A stretch of 64,000 bases of DNA from Prorocentrum cordatum (taxonomy: Eukaryota > Sar > Dinophyceae > Prorocentrales > Prorocentraceae), in the NCBI GenBank assembly GCA_963575745.1, contig CAUYUJ010003047.1, positions 25,198-89,197 on the forward strand. Reading direction: 5' to 3'. A program made the translations under genes and the position numbers. This document shows positions 42,201 through 52,393 of this stretch, in pieces. The notes beneath the pieces were generated by a model that saw only the letters and a program-made list of their open reading frames with translations, made no database searches and was not told the origin of the DNA. Every line of letters starts with the position of its first letter. The stretch's first letter is position 1.

Positions 42201-43469
42201 ATGGATTGGAAAAAGCACGCATCCTGTTGGCAATGTGGAGGCATGTTGCGTCAAGTCGGAGGCCATCCCCCGCCACGTGATGCAGGTTCTTGGAGCAAGG
42301 GCCCGCCTTCCTTCCAGTACACCAAGCAGAGCAGTCCCTTCGCCCTGCCGCCAGGGAAGTGGACTCAGGACATCAGCTTTCCTCGGAGACGGCACCGCTC
42401 ACCCCTTCGCTCCTGCCGCCGACCAGTTCATGGACGCCCTGCTGCGCAGGTTGCCGCAAGCAGGGCGCAGCTCGAGGCTCTCAAGCAGGTCGCGGCTGCG
42501 TCAGCAGCCGAATCACAGCCTCAGGCTCCTGCCAAGTCCAAGCCCGACCTCGAGCGTGAGCGAGAAGCCCAGCGTCTTGCAGTGGCTTCACGCAAGGCTG
42601 GAGAAGCTCCCACCAAGGCGCTGGACCACGAGGCCAATTGCGAGAAATGGTTGGCGGATGCTAGAGCCGAAGTTCAAGTCCGAGCACAGGAAGCAGCATA
42701 TGCCCGTCTACGGCATTAACAACAGCTCGAGGCATTTTTGCAGCCTATCAATCAAGCCGCACCAGATGGCGGCTCACGGCCTACTCATGTCAAACCAGCG
42801 TACTTCAATCTATCCAAAGTGCTCGAGGCCGAGGAGAACGAGCTCGAGGACCTGGTGGAGCTCGAGGATGGGGAATTCTTCGACTACGTGGAGCTGGACC
42901 TCCCAGAAGAGGACGTCAACGCTTGGCAAGAGCACAAGGCGAAGCTCGCGCAGTAGGTCAAGCAGCCCATCGTCGAAGCAGTCGGCCCAGCAGCGGCACA
43001 ACTCGCACAGCGGAAGAAGGATTTTCAGGAGTTCCGCGCGAAGATGTCGCTCAAACGTCGCAAAACTCAACCTGACGGGGCAGGCGTGGCAGCTGGAGGC
43101 GATCGAGATGCCCCCGCAGACCCAGGACCCGAAGCAGCAGAACCACCAGCAGCACCAGCAGCCAAGGCCCCCCCCCCCAAGGCCCCCGCGGCTAAGGCAC
43201 CTGCGCTTGAGCCAGCCGCAGCCAAGGCCCCGCCGTCTTCGGCAGCTTCCTCACCGGCGAGATCAACTCCAGCCCTTTCTCAGGCAGGAGTCGCTTCTGC
43301 AGATAAAGTACAGCGTCTTTTGGAAGCAGCTCGCGGGGCCAAGGCCGCCGGGGCAGATTTCGAGAAGTTCGATCAGCAGCCGAAGGAGGGGCAACACGTC
43401 TTGGTTTTTCCCTCAGGCTCAAAGGCAGCCGTGCCAGCAGCCGACTACCAGACGTATCATTCTATATAA
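42201..43469 (+). pseudogene. LINE-3 ORF1: Cys motif, coiled coil, Ala/Pro-rich tail
   Basis: The ATG at 42201 gives MDWKKHASCWQCGGMLRQVG, with a CWQC half-finger. Residues 75-170 form a charged coiled coil (QLEALKQVAAASAAESQ, LEREREAQRLAVASRKAG, ARAEVQVRAQEAAYARL). The frame is broken by TAA at 42717 and TAG at 42954 without a shift. The middle is acidic (EENELEDLVELEDGEFFDYV). The last part has KAPPPKAPAAKAPALEPA low complexity and ends in a short folded-looking segment. It overlaps the endonuclease frame by about 40 nt. Domain order matches ORF1 of LINE-1 and LINE-2. Confidence 0.7.
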
Positions 43470-44272
43470 GTCTTCGCTGTGGGGCAAGAGAAGCACCGCA
43501 CTTTTTTGAGCAGAGCGACACAGATATCATCATATTGCCAGAGACACCTGTGCTGCCAGAGGACACGCATGATAGTTTGAGTACTTTGAAGCGGAACAAA
43601 TGGAAAGGAGTCGTATCGCCAGCATGCCCTACGGCGAAGGTAGGCAAAGCAGGAGGTGCGGTTCTCGGCACACGGCAGCATCATGCGTGGACGTCGCGCA
43701 GGCACTTGCCCGACGACGATGCGAACATGATTGGCCACGTGGATATCTCCAGCTCCAAGGCCGCAGGCCCTCTCTCATTTCGTGACGTGGTTGCCGTGCA
43801 GTGGGGGGGTTCCAAGGTGTCTGGTCACTCCAGCCCAGGTAAGGTCAGCAAGCTTCTCTTTATTTCGGCTCTGATTTCCAACTGCGATGGGCCATGGGTT
43901 GCGATGGGAGATTTCAATGCTACGCCCCTTGAAATGACAAGGTGGATGCAAAGATGGAATGGTCAAGCTTTCTACGCGCCAGGCACTACACATACTTCGA
44001 CCCGTGGTTCTGGGCAGCGCATCATCGATTTCGCCATCGGCTCGCACGATTTCGCACCACTGCATCACCGTTCTCCATTGCTGGATGCGGAAGGTGGAGA
44101 TCAATATGGCATCTTTTTTGAGTTCAATATGGCGACTCACCTTACCACGCGACGAGTTCTGGATTTGCCGAGGCCCTTCTTACCGCCTTTACCCTCTAAG
44201 ATCAGATCTGACCCCAACAGCAAGAGATCCAGGAAGAAACTCGAGTTATCAGGTCGAGCAACTCGAACCTGA
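43430..44272 (+). CDS. LINE-3 endonuclease
   Basis: The frame enters as YISLRCGAREAPHFFEQSDT then DIIILPETPVL. The LPET motif corresponds to the catalytic QE of EEP enzymes. It continues KWKGVVSPACPTAKVGKAGG, then PWVAMGDFNATP (GDFN motif), then RIIDFAIGSHDFAPL (IDF motif). These three motifs in order identify an APE-type endonuclease. The region is open from about 43430 to TGA/TGT context at 44272, where a frame change leads to the linker. No ATG is convincing at its start, so the protein may be made as part of a larger product. Confidence 0.75.
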   Translation, partial: RASSRLPDVSFYISLRCGAREAPHFFEQSDTDIIILPETPVLPEDTHDSLSTLKRNKWKGVVSPACPTAKVGKAGGAVLGTRQHHAWTSRRHLPDDDANMIGHVDISSSKAAGPLSFRDVVAVQWGGSKVSGHSSPGKVSKLLFISALISNCDGPWVAMGDFNATPLEMTRWMQRWNGQAFYAPGTTHTSTRGSGQRIIDFAIGSHDFAPLHHRSPLLDAEGGDQYGIFFEFNMATHLTTRRVLDLPRPFLPPLPSKIRSDPNSKRSRKKLELSGRATRT

Positions 44273-45062
44273 GCCCGCCGCTGCAGCTCCTCCCCATTTC
44301 ACCCCGTGCCCAGACTCTGCTCGGAGGTTCCTACACAGAGACCTCTGCGATTTCGATTTCGACACACTCGAGCAGACGTGGGAGTCTTCTGTGGCCGAAA
44401 GACACATACTACTACTACGGAGACTGGAAAACCGGATACCCAGCCAGCTAAGTATCTGGAGTGGGACACGGATTCCTTGGACGGTCTTTGGAATTCTATG
44501 TCGGACAACACCTTGGCCAAGAGCGCTTGGACGTCGCCACCAGATTGGATCAAGGATCATTACTCCTTCAAGTGCGACCCAGATTCGGCGCCCTCTTTTG
44601 GTTCTGAATATGGAAAATTTACTGGCGTTTTGGACCTTTTCTGCGCAGGTTACTAGAGGTACCGACATCCAGACAATGGCAGTATCGAGGACGAGGAGAA
44701 GCGCGATATTTCCAGGTTGCACCTCTCTCGCCCGTCAGTTGCTAGCGCTCACTCGGACGAGTCCACCAGGTGGTGGCTTCGAGTTTCAGGCTGGATACAA
44801 GATCAAGTACGTCTTCTACCTGCGCAGATGTCTTCAGGGGCTGGAGTCCCCACGCGGACAGACCTGGCGACCGCAGACCCCCCTCGCCCCCGAGAGTCTG
44901 CGGCATGGACCAACTCAGGGGGCGCCCAAGGGCCCAGCGAGGGGAGGGGGGGCGTCTCGGGAGCCAGGTCGGAGGCCATCCTTCGTCTGCACATCCCCCC
45001 ACGTTGCGATGCACGCAGCTTAGAAGAAAACAAAAAAAAGGAGACAACCGAGGCGCGGTTTC
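44273..45062 (+). pseudogene. LINE-3 linker between endonuclease and RT
   Basis: Overlapping frames (43959-45023, 44306-44656, 44717-45070, 44770-45159) carry short pieces typical of this linker, such as RRFLHRDLCDFDFDTLEQTW and SVAERHILLLRRLE. No single frame is open throughout, so several small indels are present. Confidence 0.5.
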
Positions 45063-47099
45063 TTGGTTAATCGACCCATGCAGGCGCCAGCAGACATGCC
45101 GACATCAGGTCACGGCCAAGTCGTGGGCCGAGACAGGTATGATTGGATTTGCGCCTTGATGAACATGCACAATTTTTCTGAAGAAGCTCTTTTGATGATG
45201 GGAAGTTCGGCTGTGAAAATATGCCAGTCATCAGAGAGAAAAGCCTCACGTGACAGCTATCAGGAGCCCCAGTTGTGGGTGCAGGCCTCCTTTCAGCACA
45301 GCGTGGACAAGCTCCACAGGTACGCCAAACCCAAGGCCCGCATCGAGACGGAGTTCCGAGACGACCTGGACAGCTCCACAAACCTTCAGACTATCATGGA
45401 TCGCAAGGGCACGCTGTGGCAGAAAAAGTTGGTTTCCAAGGTACTTTCGTTGCAACGTTTGCACCCTCCCCTGCGAGAGGCCCATCAACGAGCCCGGGGC
45501 AACCCTTGGCCGCCTCTGACAGACGAACAGGCGGCATTAGTTGTGAAGCAAACCAATTCGAAGAAAGCATCAGGTTTCGAACAGTTGGGAGGCACGCTCA
45601 AGTATTTACCCCCAGCAGGTATTTCGCATCTTACCAAGTTTTTGAACCTGTGCGAATCTCGTGGAGGATGGCCGCGACAAGTTCATACCACTACCGTAGC
45701 TTTTCTGAGAAAAGGACCAACCACAGATCACTCCATCGGGTTGATCCCAGATTGTATTCGGCTTTGGAGTTCGGCCAGACAGATTTACAGTTCAGAGTGG
45801 GCTGGGCAGATGGCAGGCACATGTGATAATGCAGTACGTGGTTCATCTTGTCTCAGAGTAGGTCTACTCAGAGCTTTCACCGACGAAGCTATCAAGATGG
45901 GGCCGTCGCGCACAGTGTCGGCTAGCCTGCTCTGAGACATCGATGGTTTTTACGACTCGCTCGAATGCAAGAGACTCTTCGAGCAGGGTATTTATTTGCA
46001 GTTCCCGCCCTTGGTCCTCCTGGTGGAAGGTCTCGCCCATCTCCTCGTGCGCGTATTTCGAGAAGAAGGTTGTTTTTCTTTGCCTGTGCAGGGAGGCAAG
46101 AGCATCATTGCAGGCGCCCGCGGAGGGCTCGATTTCGGCAGATTTTATGTATATAGTATTCTGGAAGCCGTACTCAACAAGTACTACCCTACGGCCATCA
46201 CTAGCTCCTGGGTGGACGATGTCGCGCAATACGCGTTTGGCTCCGTCAGGTTCCTCACGCAGGCCCTCCCCGAGGCGGGGCCCCGACTGGGCAGGCTGCG
46301 CAGCAAGGCGCACCTCAACATGGCAAGCAAAAGCAACATCATCGCAGGGGACAGAGGACTAGCAATCGAACTTGCACGCAGGCTCGCTCAGCATAACATC
46401 AAAATTACCGTCGCACAAAAAGCCGTGGATCTTGCGGCCGATCGCGGTGCTAACATGCGAGCCCGTCCTAAGGCAGCAGCTAGAATATTCGCGGCATGGA
46501 AACAAGCCAGCAAAGCAAATAAGCTCAAAGGTGCAGGCAGAACGGGCAGGTGCGCAGCACGGCGTGTTATACACAGAGGTAGCATGGCAAAAGTTCAATA
46601 TGACGCGCACGTGTACGGCATGAGCCCATCAGCTATCCAGTCATGGAGAAGAGCTATAGGAGGTGCGTTTACAGCTGCTGACAGAGGGCGTCGTTTGGAC
46701 ACCCTGCTCCAGCTGGAGATGAATGAGCAGGGCCCCGCCATCAGCCAAGCTTTTCGGATGCTCGACAGCTGGGTGACAATCCTCACAGCAGGCGCCAAGC
46801 AAAGAGTTTTTGCGGCCAGAGACTGGGCGGAGCATGTTGCACGTGCGAGAGCTAGCCCCCAGCGTCGCTGGCGAAACGTCAAGGGCCCCACGAGGGCCGC
46901 AGTGCACACCTTGCTCGACATCAACGGGGATCCTGCGGGGCCTATGCATTGCATGGGTATCCGATCTTGGGAACGTTTATCAGGCCACTCCAGAGATCCT
47001 CGAAGCCGGGCCCCTCGACCTAGAAGATTTTCGAGAATATCTAGCCGGTTCAGTTCGTCGTATGCTATGAAACCGCGATGCAAAACATGCCGAGAGTGA
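45063..47099 (+). pseudogene. LINE-3 reverse transcriptase, one in-frame TGA
   Basis: A single frame of 679 codons is interrupted only by TGA at 45933-45935. Before it lie the fingers: GGTLKYLPPAGISHLTKFLN, GWPRQVHTTTVAFLRKGPTT, SIGLIPDCIRLWSSARQ, then GSSCLRVGLLRAFTDEA. Directly after the stop comes DIDGFYDSLECKRLFEQGIY, motif A with its catalytic Asp. SSWVDDVAQYAFG (VDD at 46212-46220) is motif C. The thumb and connection follow (KVQYDAHVYGMSPSAIQSWR). Length and motif order fit a complete RT. The stop sits one codon before motif A, so only readthrough or reversion would give an enzyme. Confidence 0.8.
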
Positions 47100-47930
47100 A
47101 CGCATCGAGCAGGGCATCGACCTTTCGGACGTTAGGCGACAAATTCGACGAGCTAGAGATCGAGAACAATCTCGGCGCAATGTTTGCTGCGGAGGCCAAT
47201 GGGCCAAGCAGAGAATTAAATATGTCATCGGCCCGCCAGATTTTGCTGTGCTGTGTGACCGCTGCGAAGGAGGATATGTCGAGACTACCTTTCACCGAAT
47301 TTGGGAATGCACTGCCCATGGCGACTTACCCTCAGTCGCCAGCAGCAATTTGTACGCGCACAGGGCAAGGGCCCAAGTTGAGGCGCAACCAGCTTTGGTT
47401 TTGAGGTCTTACTCCTTCGGAGTGGACACACGTCCCAAGACCCCCTGAAGAAGCCGAGATTTTATACCACGCCTTCGGCGACTTCCCACAAGGGGGTGCA
47501 TTTATCGTTGGAGCTGGAGACGCCTCTGGAGGCAAGTGCTCGGGAGACTCTAGATTCAGGCGTGTCTCGTGGGCTTATGTGGTTTTCGAGGGTTTCGATA
47601 TCCCCGACCCCGTTCCCGACCTCAGAACTGCTCGGACGTCTTCTGGAGGCACCTGGGGGGGGGGCAATCCATCAACCGCGGGGAGCTCATCGCGTTTCTG
47701 ACGTTCCTGGAGGAGGCCCCCTGGGGCACGCTCTCATCTATGTCACGGACTCCTCGTATGTCGTGAGAAACGTCGCCAAAATTGAGCTCGGCATATTTCC
47801 AGACCAACATCGGAGTGAATGGCGCCGTGTCCAGCGCCTGCTACGAGTCAAGACTACCACAGCCTTGAAGATCGAGTCGCACATGTCGCCTCAGCAGGCT
47901 GATGAAAAAGGAGATGTGTTTTTCTCGTGA
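47100..47930 (+). pseudogene. LINE-3 Cys/His finger and RNase H
   Basis: After a frame change near 47098 the protein continues SERIEQGIDLSDVRRQIR, then FAVLCDRCEGGYVETTFHRI and WECTAH (CxxC...H...C finger). RNase H follows: GAGDASGGKCSGDSRFR (first Asp), QSINRGELIAFLTFLEE (Glu), ALIYVTDSSYVVRNVAK (Asp). It is then cut by TGA at 47928-47930. The next codons, VGNHIADKLAEAT, hold the fourth conserved Asp. All four RNase H acidic positions are therefore visible, spread over two frames and one stop. Confidence 0.7.
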
Positions 47931-48560
47931 GTTGGCAACCACATTGCAGATAAGTTGGCGGAGGCCACGTCCAAGCATGTGCAGCTCGCACCTGGAGTGG
48001 TCGAGGCAGTCCATATCGCCGAGAGCTTGACACGCGCAGTGAGAACGCGAGCTTGCGACATGTTTATCCCGAGGTTTTCCGATCCCCCGGGGCCCGTGGC
48101 CAGGCCCCGTGCCCGAGCAAAAGCGCAGGCCAAAACGAAGTCGAGGCAAATTTTCAACCCTCGACCGAAGCTGGCTAGAACGTTGCATGAGAGTGCGCAC
48201 GCCATGATTCCAGTAGGCGAGACGGGACTTACATGTCGTTTCGCGTGCAGTGTGTGTTGTTCCGTGGCGTCTACGAATTCCCACGGTAATAGGGCCTCCC
48301 AGGATTTTCTTGCCATTCCCTGTGTGGGCGCCCAACTTCGTGCAGGGATCGAGGGTGCCCGTTCCCTTTCCAATGTGTTCATAGGTGCCCGCTATGTTGA
48401 CCCATCACACGATACGGTCGTATCAAGTAAGGGCACGTACATATGCATAACATGTGGCGCCCATGCAATTAGAAGTGCCCCGGATCTTCTCCGAGAGTGT
48501 AAGCAAGCCACACCAACGGATGTAGCTTTCCTCGAGAACTTCAAGCGGGGTGAGGCGTAG
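47931..48560 (+). CDS. LINE-3 C-terminal Cys-rich domain
   Basis: It is in frame with the RNase H fragment after the TGA and ends at TAG 48558-48560. It opens with the RNase H tail (VGNHIADKLAEATSKHVQLA), has a basic Lys/Arg-Ala segment, then a finger region CRFACSVCCSVAS and YICITCGAHAIRSAPDLLRE followed by a C. Its place and Cys spacing match the C-terminal domains of the other LINE copies here. Confidence 0.65.
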   Translation, partial: VGNHIADKLAEATSKHVQLAPGVVEAVHIAESLTRAVRTRACDMFIPRFSDPPGPVARPRARAKAQAKTKSRQIFNPRPKLARTLHESAHAMIPVGETGLTCRFACSVCCSVASTNSHGNRASQDFLAIPCVGAQLRAGIEGARSLSNVFIGARYVDPSHDTVVSSKGTYICITCGAHAIRSAPDLLRECKQATPTDVAFLENFKRGEA

Positions 48561-49464
48561 TTGGCCCACCCGAGCCGCCCCTGGCATCGGCCTTGCCCAG
48601 GTTTCCCGCTTAGCGGGAGATTGGGGCCAGACTGTCGCTGGGTGCGGCTCCTCTCTCTGTTTTTGAAACTAACCATCGGTTATCTTAGCGTCCTCCTCCT
48701 TCTCCCCCTCCCCCTCCTCCACCTCCTCCTCCTCCTCCGCCTCCTCCTCCGCCTCCTCCTCCTCCTCGGGTCGCCTACGGTCTCGGGGGAAACCGTGCAG
48801 GCGGGCACGGTGGTCCATGCAAGCTTCCCTCATCGCCGCCGCCAACATTAGAATGAGGGGCCCAGAGGGCGTTCCATGCACAGTGTCACGGACTCAACAT
48901 TCGAAGGCGCGTGTTTCTCTCCAGTCCACAGCCTCAGAGGAAGCTCGTCACGACCCTTTTCCAGGGGTGGTGTTGCGCCCCAGGTCCGCTTTTGATGGCC
49001 CCAAGGCCGAAAACAGGCCCTGGAGGCCAAGGTCGAAGAAAACCGCCAGGACTGAAACATATGCAGTCGGAGAGTTGAGAAGCAGGCAGGACGGCCCAGG
49101 GGGCCCCATGTTGACACAAGCAGGGCATACGTACCTTGTCGGTTCTCGGGGCATAACTATCGGGCCCCTGGCTGCCAGTCGCGACGACTCTGGTACCCGT
49201 CTGCTGTCAACGAGGCGCAGCTGATGGAACTCCATCCAGGTCCCAACAACCCTCGAGATCTGCGCGGTTTCCCCCGGGGCCGTAAGCGACCCGAGGAGGA
49301 GGATGAGGAGGAGGAGGTGGTGGAGGAGGAGGTGGAGGAGGAGGAGATGCACGAGGAGGAGGAGGGAAAGGAGGAGGAGGAGGAGAAGATAAAGGATGAG
49401 GAGGATGAGGAGGGGGACGGGTCGCCTAAGCCCCTCGGAGAAACCCTCCATCGAGAATTCCCAG
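48561..49464. other. Spacer with CTC and GGA tracts
   Basis: (CTC)n at 48690-48768 and (GGA)n at 49292-49395, with about 500 bp of unique GC-rich DNA between. No gene was recognised. Confidence 0.5.
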
Positions 49465-49565
49465 AACATCGAGGAGAGCCTTCCGAACGTCTCGCGGCCT
49501 GGGCGCCCCCCCCGCGGGGCCCGGCGGACTTCGACGCCCCCCAGTTGACGCGGTTGCTGCAGCAC
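49465..49565 (+). CDS. Possible helical-repeat exon J
   Basis: After TTCCCAG the sequence reads HRGEPSERLAAWAPPPRG then PADFDAPQLTRLLQH, ending CAC before GTGCGC. DFDAPQLTRLLQH looks like the first helix of a repeat unit as in exons C-F. Whether it belongs to the 8.6-30 kb gene is unknown. Confidence 0.35.
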
Positions 49566-49620
49566 GTGCGCAGCTCGAGGGAAGAAACACGATGACCATG
49601 ACCAATATTCGAAGAAGAAG

Positions 49621-49680
49621 ATAAACTTTGGGCGCTCCGCGCGGACTTCTTGGATCCGCGCTGGGCCCCCCCAGGCACGG
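49621..49680. mobile_element. Half copy of the GGCGCTCC foldback
   Basis: It contains ATAAACTTTGGGCGCTCCGC then GGATCCGCGCTGGGCCCCCC, the left arm only. It lies in the short gap between possible exons J and K. Confidence 0.7.
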
Positions 49681-49702
49681 CGGCGGGATCTTGTCGATGC
49701 AG

Positions 49703-49776
49703 ACCTTGATCATGGTCCACGCCAGCCCTCACCAGTTCGCGAGGATGATCCACGAGTTGACGATGGCCAAGACGTG
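49703..49776 (+). CDS. Possible helical-repeat exon K
   Basis: After TTGTCGATGCAG the sequence reads TLIMVHASPHQFARMIHELT then MAKT. It joins exon J in phase 0 (RLLQHTLIMVHAS). The 3' end is undefined. An alternative donor-like GTGAGG exists on the opposite strand, so the strand is not certain. Confidence 0.3.
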
Positions 49777-49839
49777 GCACGCCGGCACCCAAGATCGACT
49801 CCGACGTCTCCGATGACAGTCTTCCCTGAGATCCGGCGT

Positions 49840-49841
<2 letters not shown>

Positions 49842-49877
<36 letters not shown>
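49842..49877. repeat. (TA)n microsatellite
   Basis: About 36 bp of alternating TA. Confidence 0.95.
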
Positions 49878-49880
<3 letters not shown>

Positions 49881-50034
49881 AAAACGCCAAAATTACGACC
49901 AGAGCCCTAGATTTTCTCTGCGACATTTGTCGAGCCGGGTCGGTCTGCGGCGGTCCTGGGGGCCCGAAGCCAGGGGGACATTCCCGGCGTGAGCAAATTC
50001 CAACCCTCGCATCTCGGGGGCCTTGGTCCTGGAC

Positions 50035-50078
50035 CTCGTCTCCTTTCCCTCCAGCAGCAGCCTCGCCATCGGCACTCG
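50035..50078 (+). repeat. Partial duplicate of the exon L acceptor
   Basis: CTCGTCTCCTTTCCCTCC then AGCAGCCTCGCCATCGGCAC resembles 52372-52412 (CTCGTCTTCCTTCCCTCC, AGCAGCCGCGCCATCGGCAC). The coding part does not continue. Confidence 0.55.
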
Positions 50079-50122
50079 AAGGAGAAAACAGCACCATCGG
50101 CACTCGGGGTCCAGCCCTAGGC

Positions 50123-50252
50123 TTGAGTCGGGCCTGTCCCTCTGCAGGAGGAGCGTCCCAAAAAAGTAAAAAATAGTCTGGGAACGATTTGTTTGAGCCT
50201 ATTTCTCTTATTTGTGATCCGAAATCCGCCTGTAGGGGGACATGCCCGACCT
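50123..50252. mobile_element. TIR element (GTCGGGC family), copy c, with TSD
   Basis: It begins TTGAGTCGGGCCTGTCCCTC then TGCAGG and ends CCTGTAGGGGGACATGCCCG then ACCT. It is flanked by a perfect 10-bp target duplication AGCCCTAGGC at 50113-50122 and 50253-50262. Length is 130 bp and the interior is AT-rich. This is the best-defined insertion of the family. Confidence 0.9.
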
Positions 50253-50506
50253 AGCCCTAGGCCTCCCAGATGGGGTCGGAGCAGATGGGGTCGGAGGATC
50301 GCGCCCCATCGCCGATGCGGCTCGATGTGGGGCCCGATCTTCTCCACGCGGTCGTCGCCGATGCATCGACGGTGCATCGCCGATGCATCGCCAGTGGCTT
50401 CTCCCCGGAGTGCCCCTGGGCGCGCCTGCTGGCCGGAGGGAGAGGGGGCGCGAGGACGGGGGGCCAGGAGTGGCCAGGGCAGGAGGGCGTGTGCACCGAG
50501 ACTGGG

Positions 50507-50675
50507 TTGAAGTCGGGCCTGTCCCTCCACAGGAGGGATATTCGAAAATAGTATTAAAAAAAATTGGTCCGGGGACGATTGTTCGATTATGGTTGGATCT
50601 TTTCTGTATTTGTTTTGGGGGGTATTTTTTGATTTTCCCGCTAAATCCGCCTGGAGGGGGACACGCCCGACTCAA
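50507..50675. mobile_element. TIR element (GTCGGGC family), copy d
   Basis: It runs from TTGAAGTCGGGCCTGTCCCT to GGGGGACACGCCCGACTCAA, with inverted ends. Flanks CTGGG and CTTGGG suggest a decayed target duplication. Confidence 0.8.
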
Positions 50676-50746
50676 TCTTGGGCTCAGGAATCGGGGCGAC
50701 CGAAAAGGGTACGGAAATATGGGGTTACGATGCCCAACGGTCAAGC

Positions 50747-51744
50747 AGTGGCGAAGCGTCCTGGCTCGTCCATAGGCCCACCAAATAAATGTTCTAAGAA
50801 GCTTTCGTGGTCTGCACGAAGTGTTCTCAGAACAGTTCTGGCCGAGGCTGTCTTGTTTTAGCACGTGGGGCTGATGTTCTAAGAACATTGTTCCCTACCC
50901 AGGCTCTGCCTGGAGGGTTCTTACTTTGTTTGTTTAAAGGGGCCGGGCAGTGTAAAACCCCCCCGGGCGGTTCCCCCAGTCCCCGCCCCGCGGTTCCCCC
51001 AGTTGCGCCCCCTGGGTTCATCCAGCTTAGCTAAGCTTAGCTAAGCTCAGCTTAGCTTAGCTTATCTCATCTTAGCTTAGTTTAGATTAGCTTAGTTTTG
51101 CCTAGCCTAGCTTAGCTTAGCTTAGCATAGCGTATCTCATCTTAGCTTAGCTTGGGTTGGCTTAGCTTTCTTTTCTTCTTTCTTTTTTCTTTTGTTTTTT
51201 TGTTTTTTTTTTTTTTTTTTTTTAGCTTTTTGTTTGCTTTTTTTTTTTTATGTTTTTTTTTTTTTTTTTTTTTTATTCTTTTTTTTTTGTTTAGCTTAGC
51301 TTAGCTTAGCTTAGCTTAGCCTAGCCTAGCCTAGCTTAGCTTAGCTTAGCTTAGCATAGCTTACCTTAGCTTAGCTTAGCGCAGCGCAGCACAGCGCAGC
51401 GCAGCATTGGCACAGCATAGCATAGCATAGTATAGCATAGCCAAGTATATCATAGCATAGCATAGCATAGCATAGCATAGCATAGCATAGCATAGCATAG
51501 CTCAGCATATCATAGCATAGCAAATCATAGCATATCATAGCATTGCTTAGCATAGCACAGCGCAGCATAGCATAGCATAGCATAGCATAGCATAGCATAG
51601 CATAGCATATTGTTGCTTTCCTAGAGGCTCCAACTCCTAGGTAGGGTCGCACTGGGATTATTTTTGTTATTAGAGCATTTCTGGGTTCCAAGAAGATGTC
51701 GTGGTAGGCTTATAGGAATGGTGGGACGGTCGGTCCCTGCTCAA
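50747..51744. mobile_element. Palindrome-rich TIR element, copy 2, split by satellite DNA
   Basis: The left part (50747-50895) matches 30561-30700 (AGTGGCGAAGCGTCCTGGCT, TGTTCTAAGAACATTG). The right part (51667-51744) matches the end of copy 1 (TTCTGGGTTC, GTGGTAGGC.TATAGGAAT, GGACGGTCGGTCCCTGCTCA). About 770 bp of other DNA, largely pentamer satellite, separates them. Confidence 0.65.
51025..51612. repeat. TTAGC / CATAG pentamer satellite with poly-T
   Basis: (TTAGC)n, a T-rich block with T runs up to about 20 nt (51170-51290), then TTAGC, GCAGC and CATAG pentamers. Confidence 0.9.
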
Positions 51745-52000
51745 AACAGCAGTTCTTGTTCATATTGAACAGGACTCGCTTCCGCGCCGCCGCGGACGTT
51801 CTTCACTGAAGGCAAGAAGCCGTCCGCCCAACAGTGGCCGCTGCCTGTTTTGGACAACACTTGTTATTGGGCATTGTGCCCATTTTCTCCGTACCCGTTT
51901 CGGGCGCCCAAAAGGGTGGGCCTGGACAGGATCGGTGCATGTGCACAGTTCCCTTTCCGCCGACTATTTCGAAGAAGGGAGAACGCCATAAGCCGTGCAC

Positions 52001-52147
52001 ATAAACTTTTGGCGCTCGGCGCGGGTTTCTACGATCTGCGCTGGACCCCCCTCCCTGGCGCGCTCCGCGCGCCAGGGGCGGCGCCAGAGGCGCCGCCCGG
52101 GGGGCCCAGCGCGGATCCAAGAAGTCTGCGCGGAGCGCCAAAACTTT
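52001..52147. mobile_element. Foldback element (GGCGCTCC family), most regular copy
   Basis: Outer arms ATAAACTTTTGGCGCTCGGC... and ...GCGCGGAGCGCCAAAACTTT. The first inner hairpin is CTGGCGCGC-TCC-GCGCGCCAG and the second GGGCGGCGCC-AGA-GGCGCCGCCC. The single strand would fold into a long stem carrying two side hairpins. Confidence 0.85.
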
Positions 52148-52184
52148 CTGCTTGTGCCGCGCCAGAACTGCTATATCCGGATTT

Positions 52185-52325
52185 TTCAGGACTGCGTCCC
52201 CGGAAGTCCAGACCCTTCCCCAGGGGCCGGTTTTTCATCCCCAGTCGTTTTTTGAAAGTCCTGGGGCCCAGCGAGGGCCCCCAGGGGCCGAAAATAGGGA
52301 AATTGTTGCCGTCCGGATTTTTTTA
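52185..52325 (-). repeat. Dispersed repeat (CGACTCGGGATGAA family), inverted copy
   Basis: The complement contains the family words in order: GGATTTTTCAGGAC, AGACCCTTCCCCAGGGGCCG and GTCGTTTTTTGAAAGTCCTG appear on the plus strand. Confidence 0.65.
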
Positions 52326-52393
52326 ACGACGCGACCATGTATGGGGTTTGCTTTTCTTCTACTACTGGTCCTCGTCTTCCTTCCCTCCTTCAG

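Larger units (their letters stand above)
41940..48560 (+). mobile_element. LINE-3: best-preserved SL-tagged LINE
   Basis: Order: relict leader, ORF1 (42201-43469, one frame with two stops), endonuclease (43430-44272), linker in mixed frames (44273-45062), RT (45063-47099, one frame with one stop), finger and RNase H (47100-47930), C-terminal Cys domain (47931-48560). Damage is mostly single stop codons rather than indels. It is bracketed by CTC tracts at 41780-41939 and 48690-48768. Confidence 0.8.

Noticed and set aside
48817-49224. 135-aa frame between LINE-3 and possible exon J
   Set aside because: No domain, no splice context and overlapping frames of similar length on the other strand.
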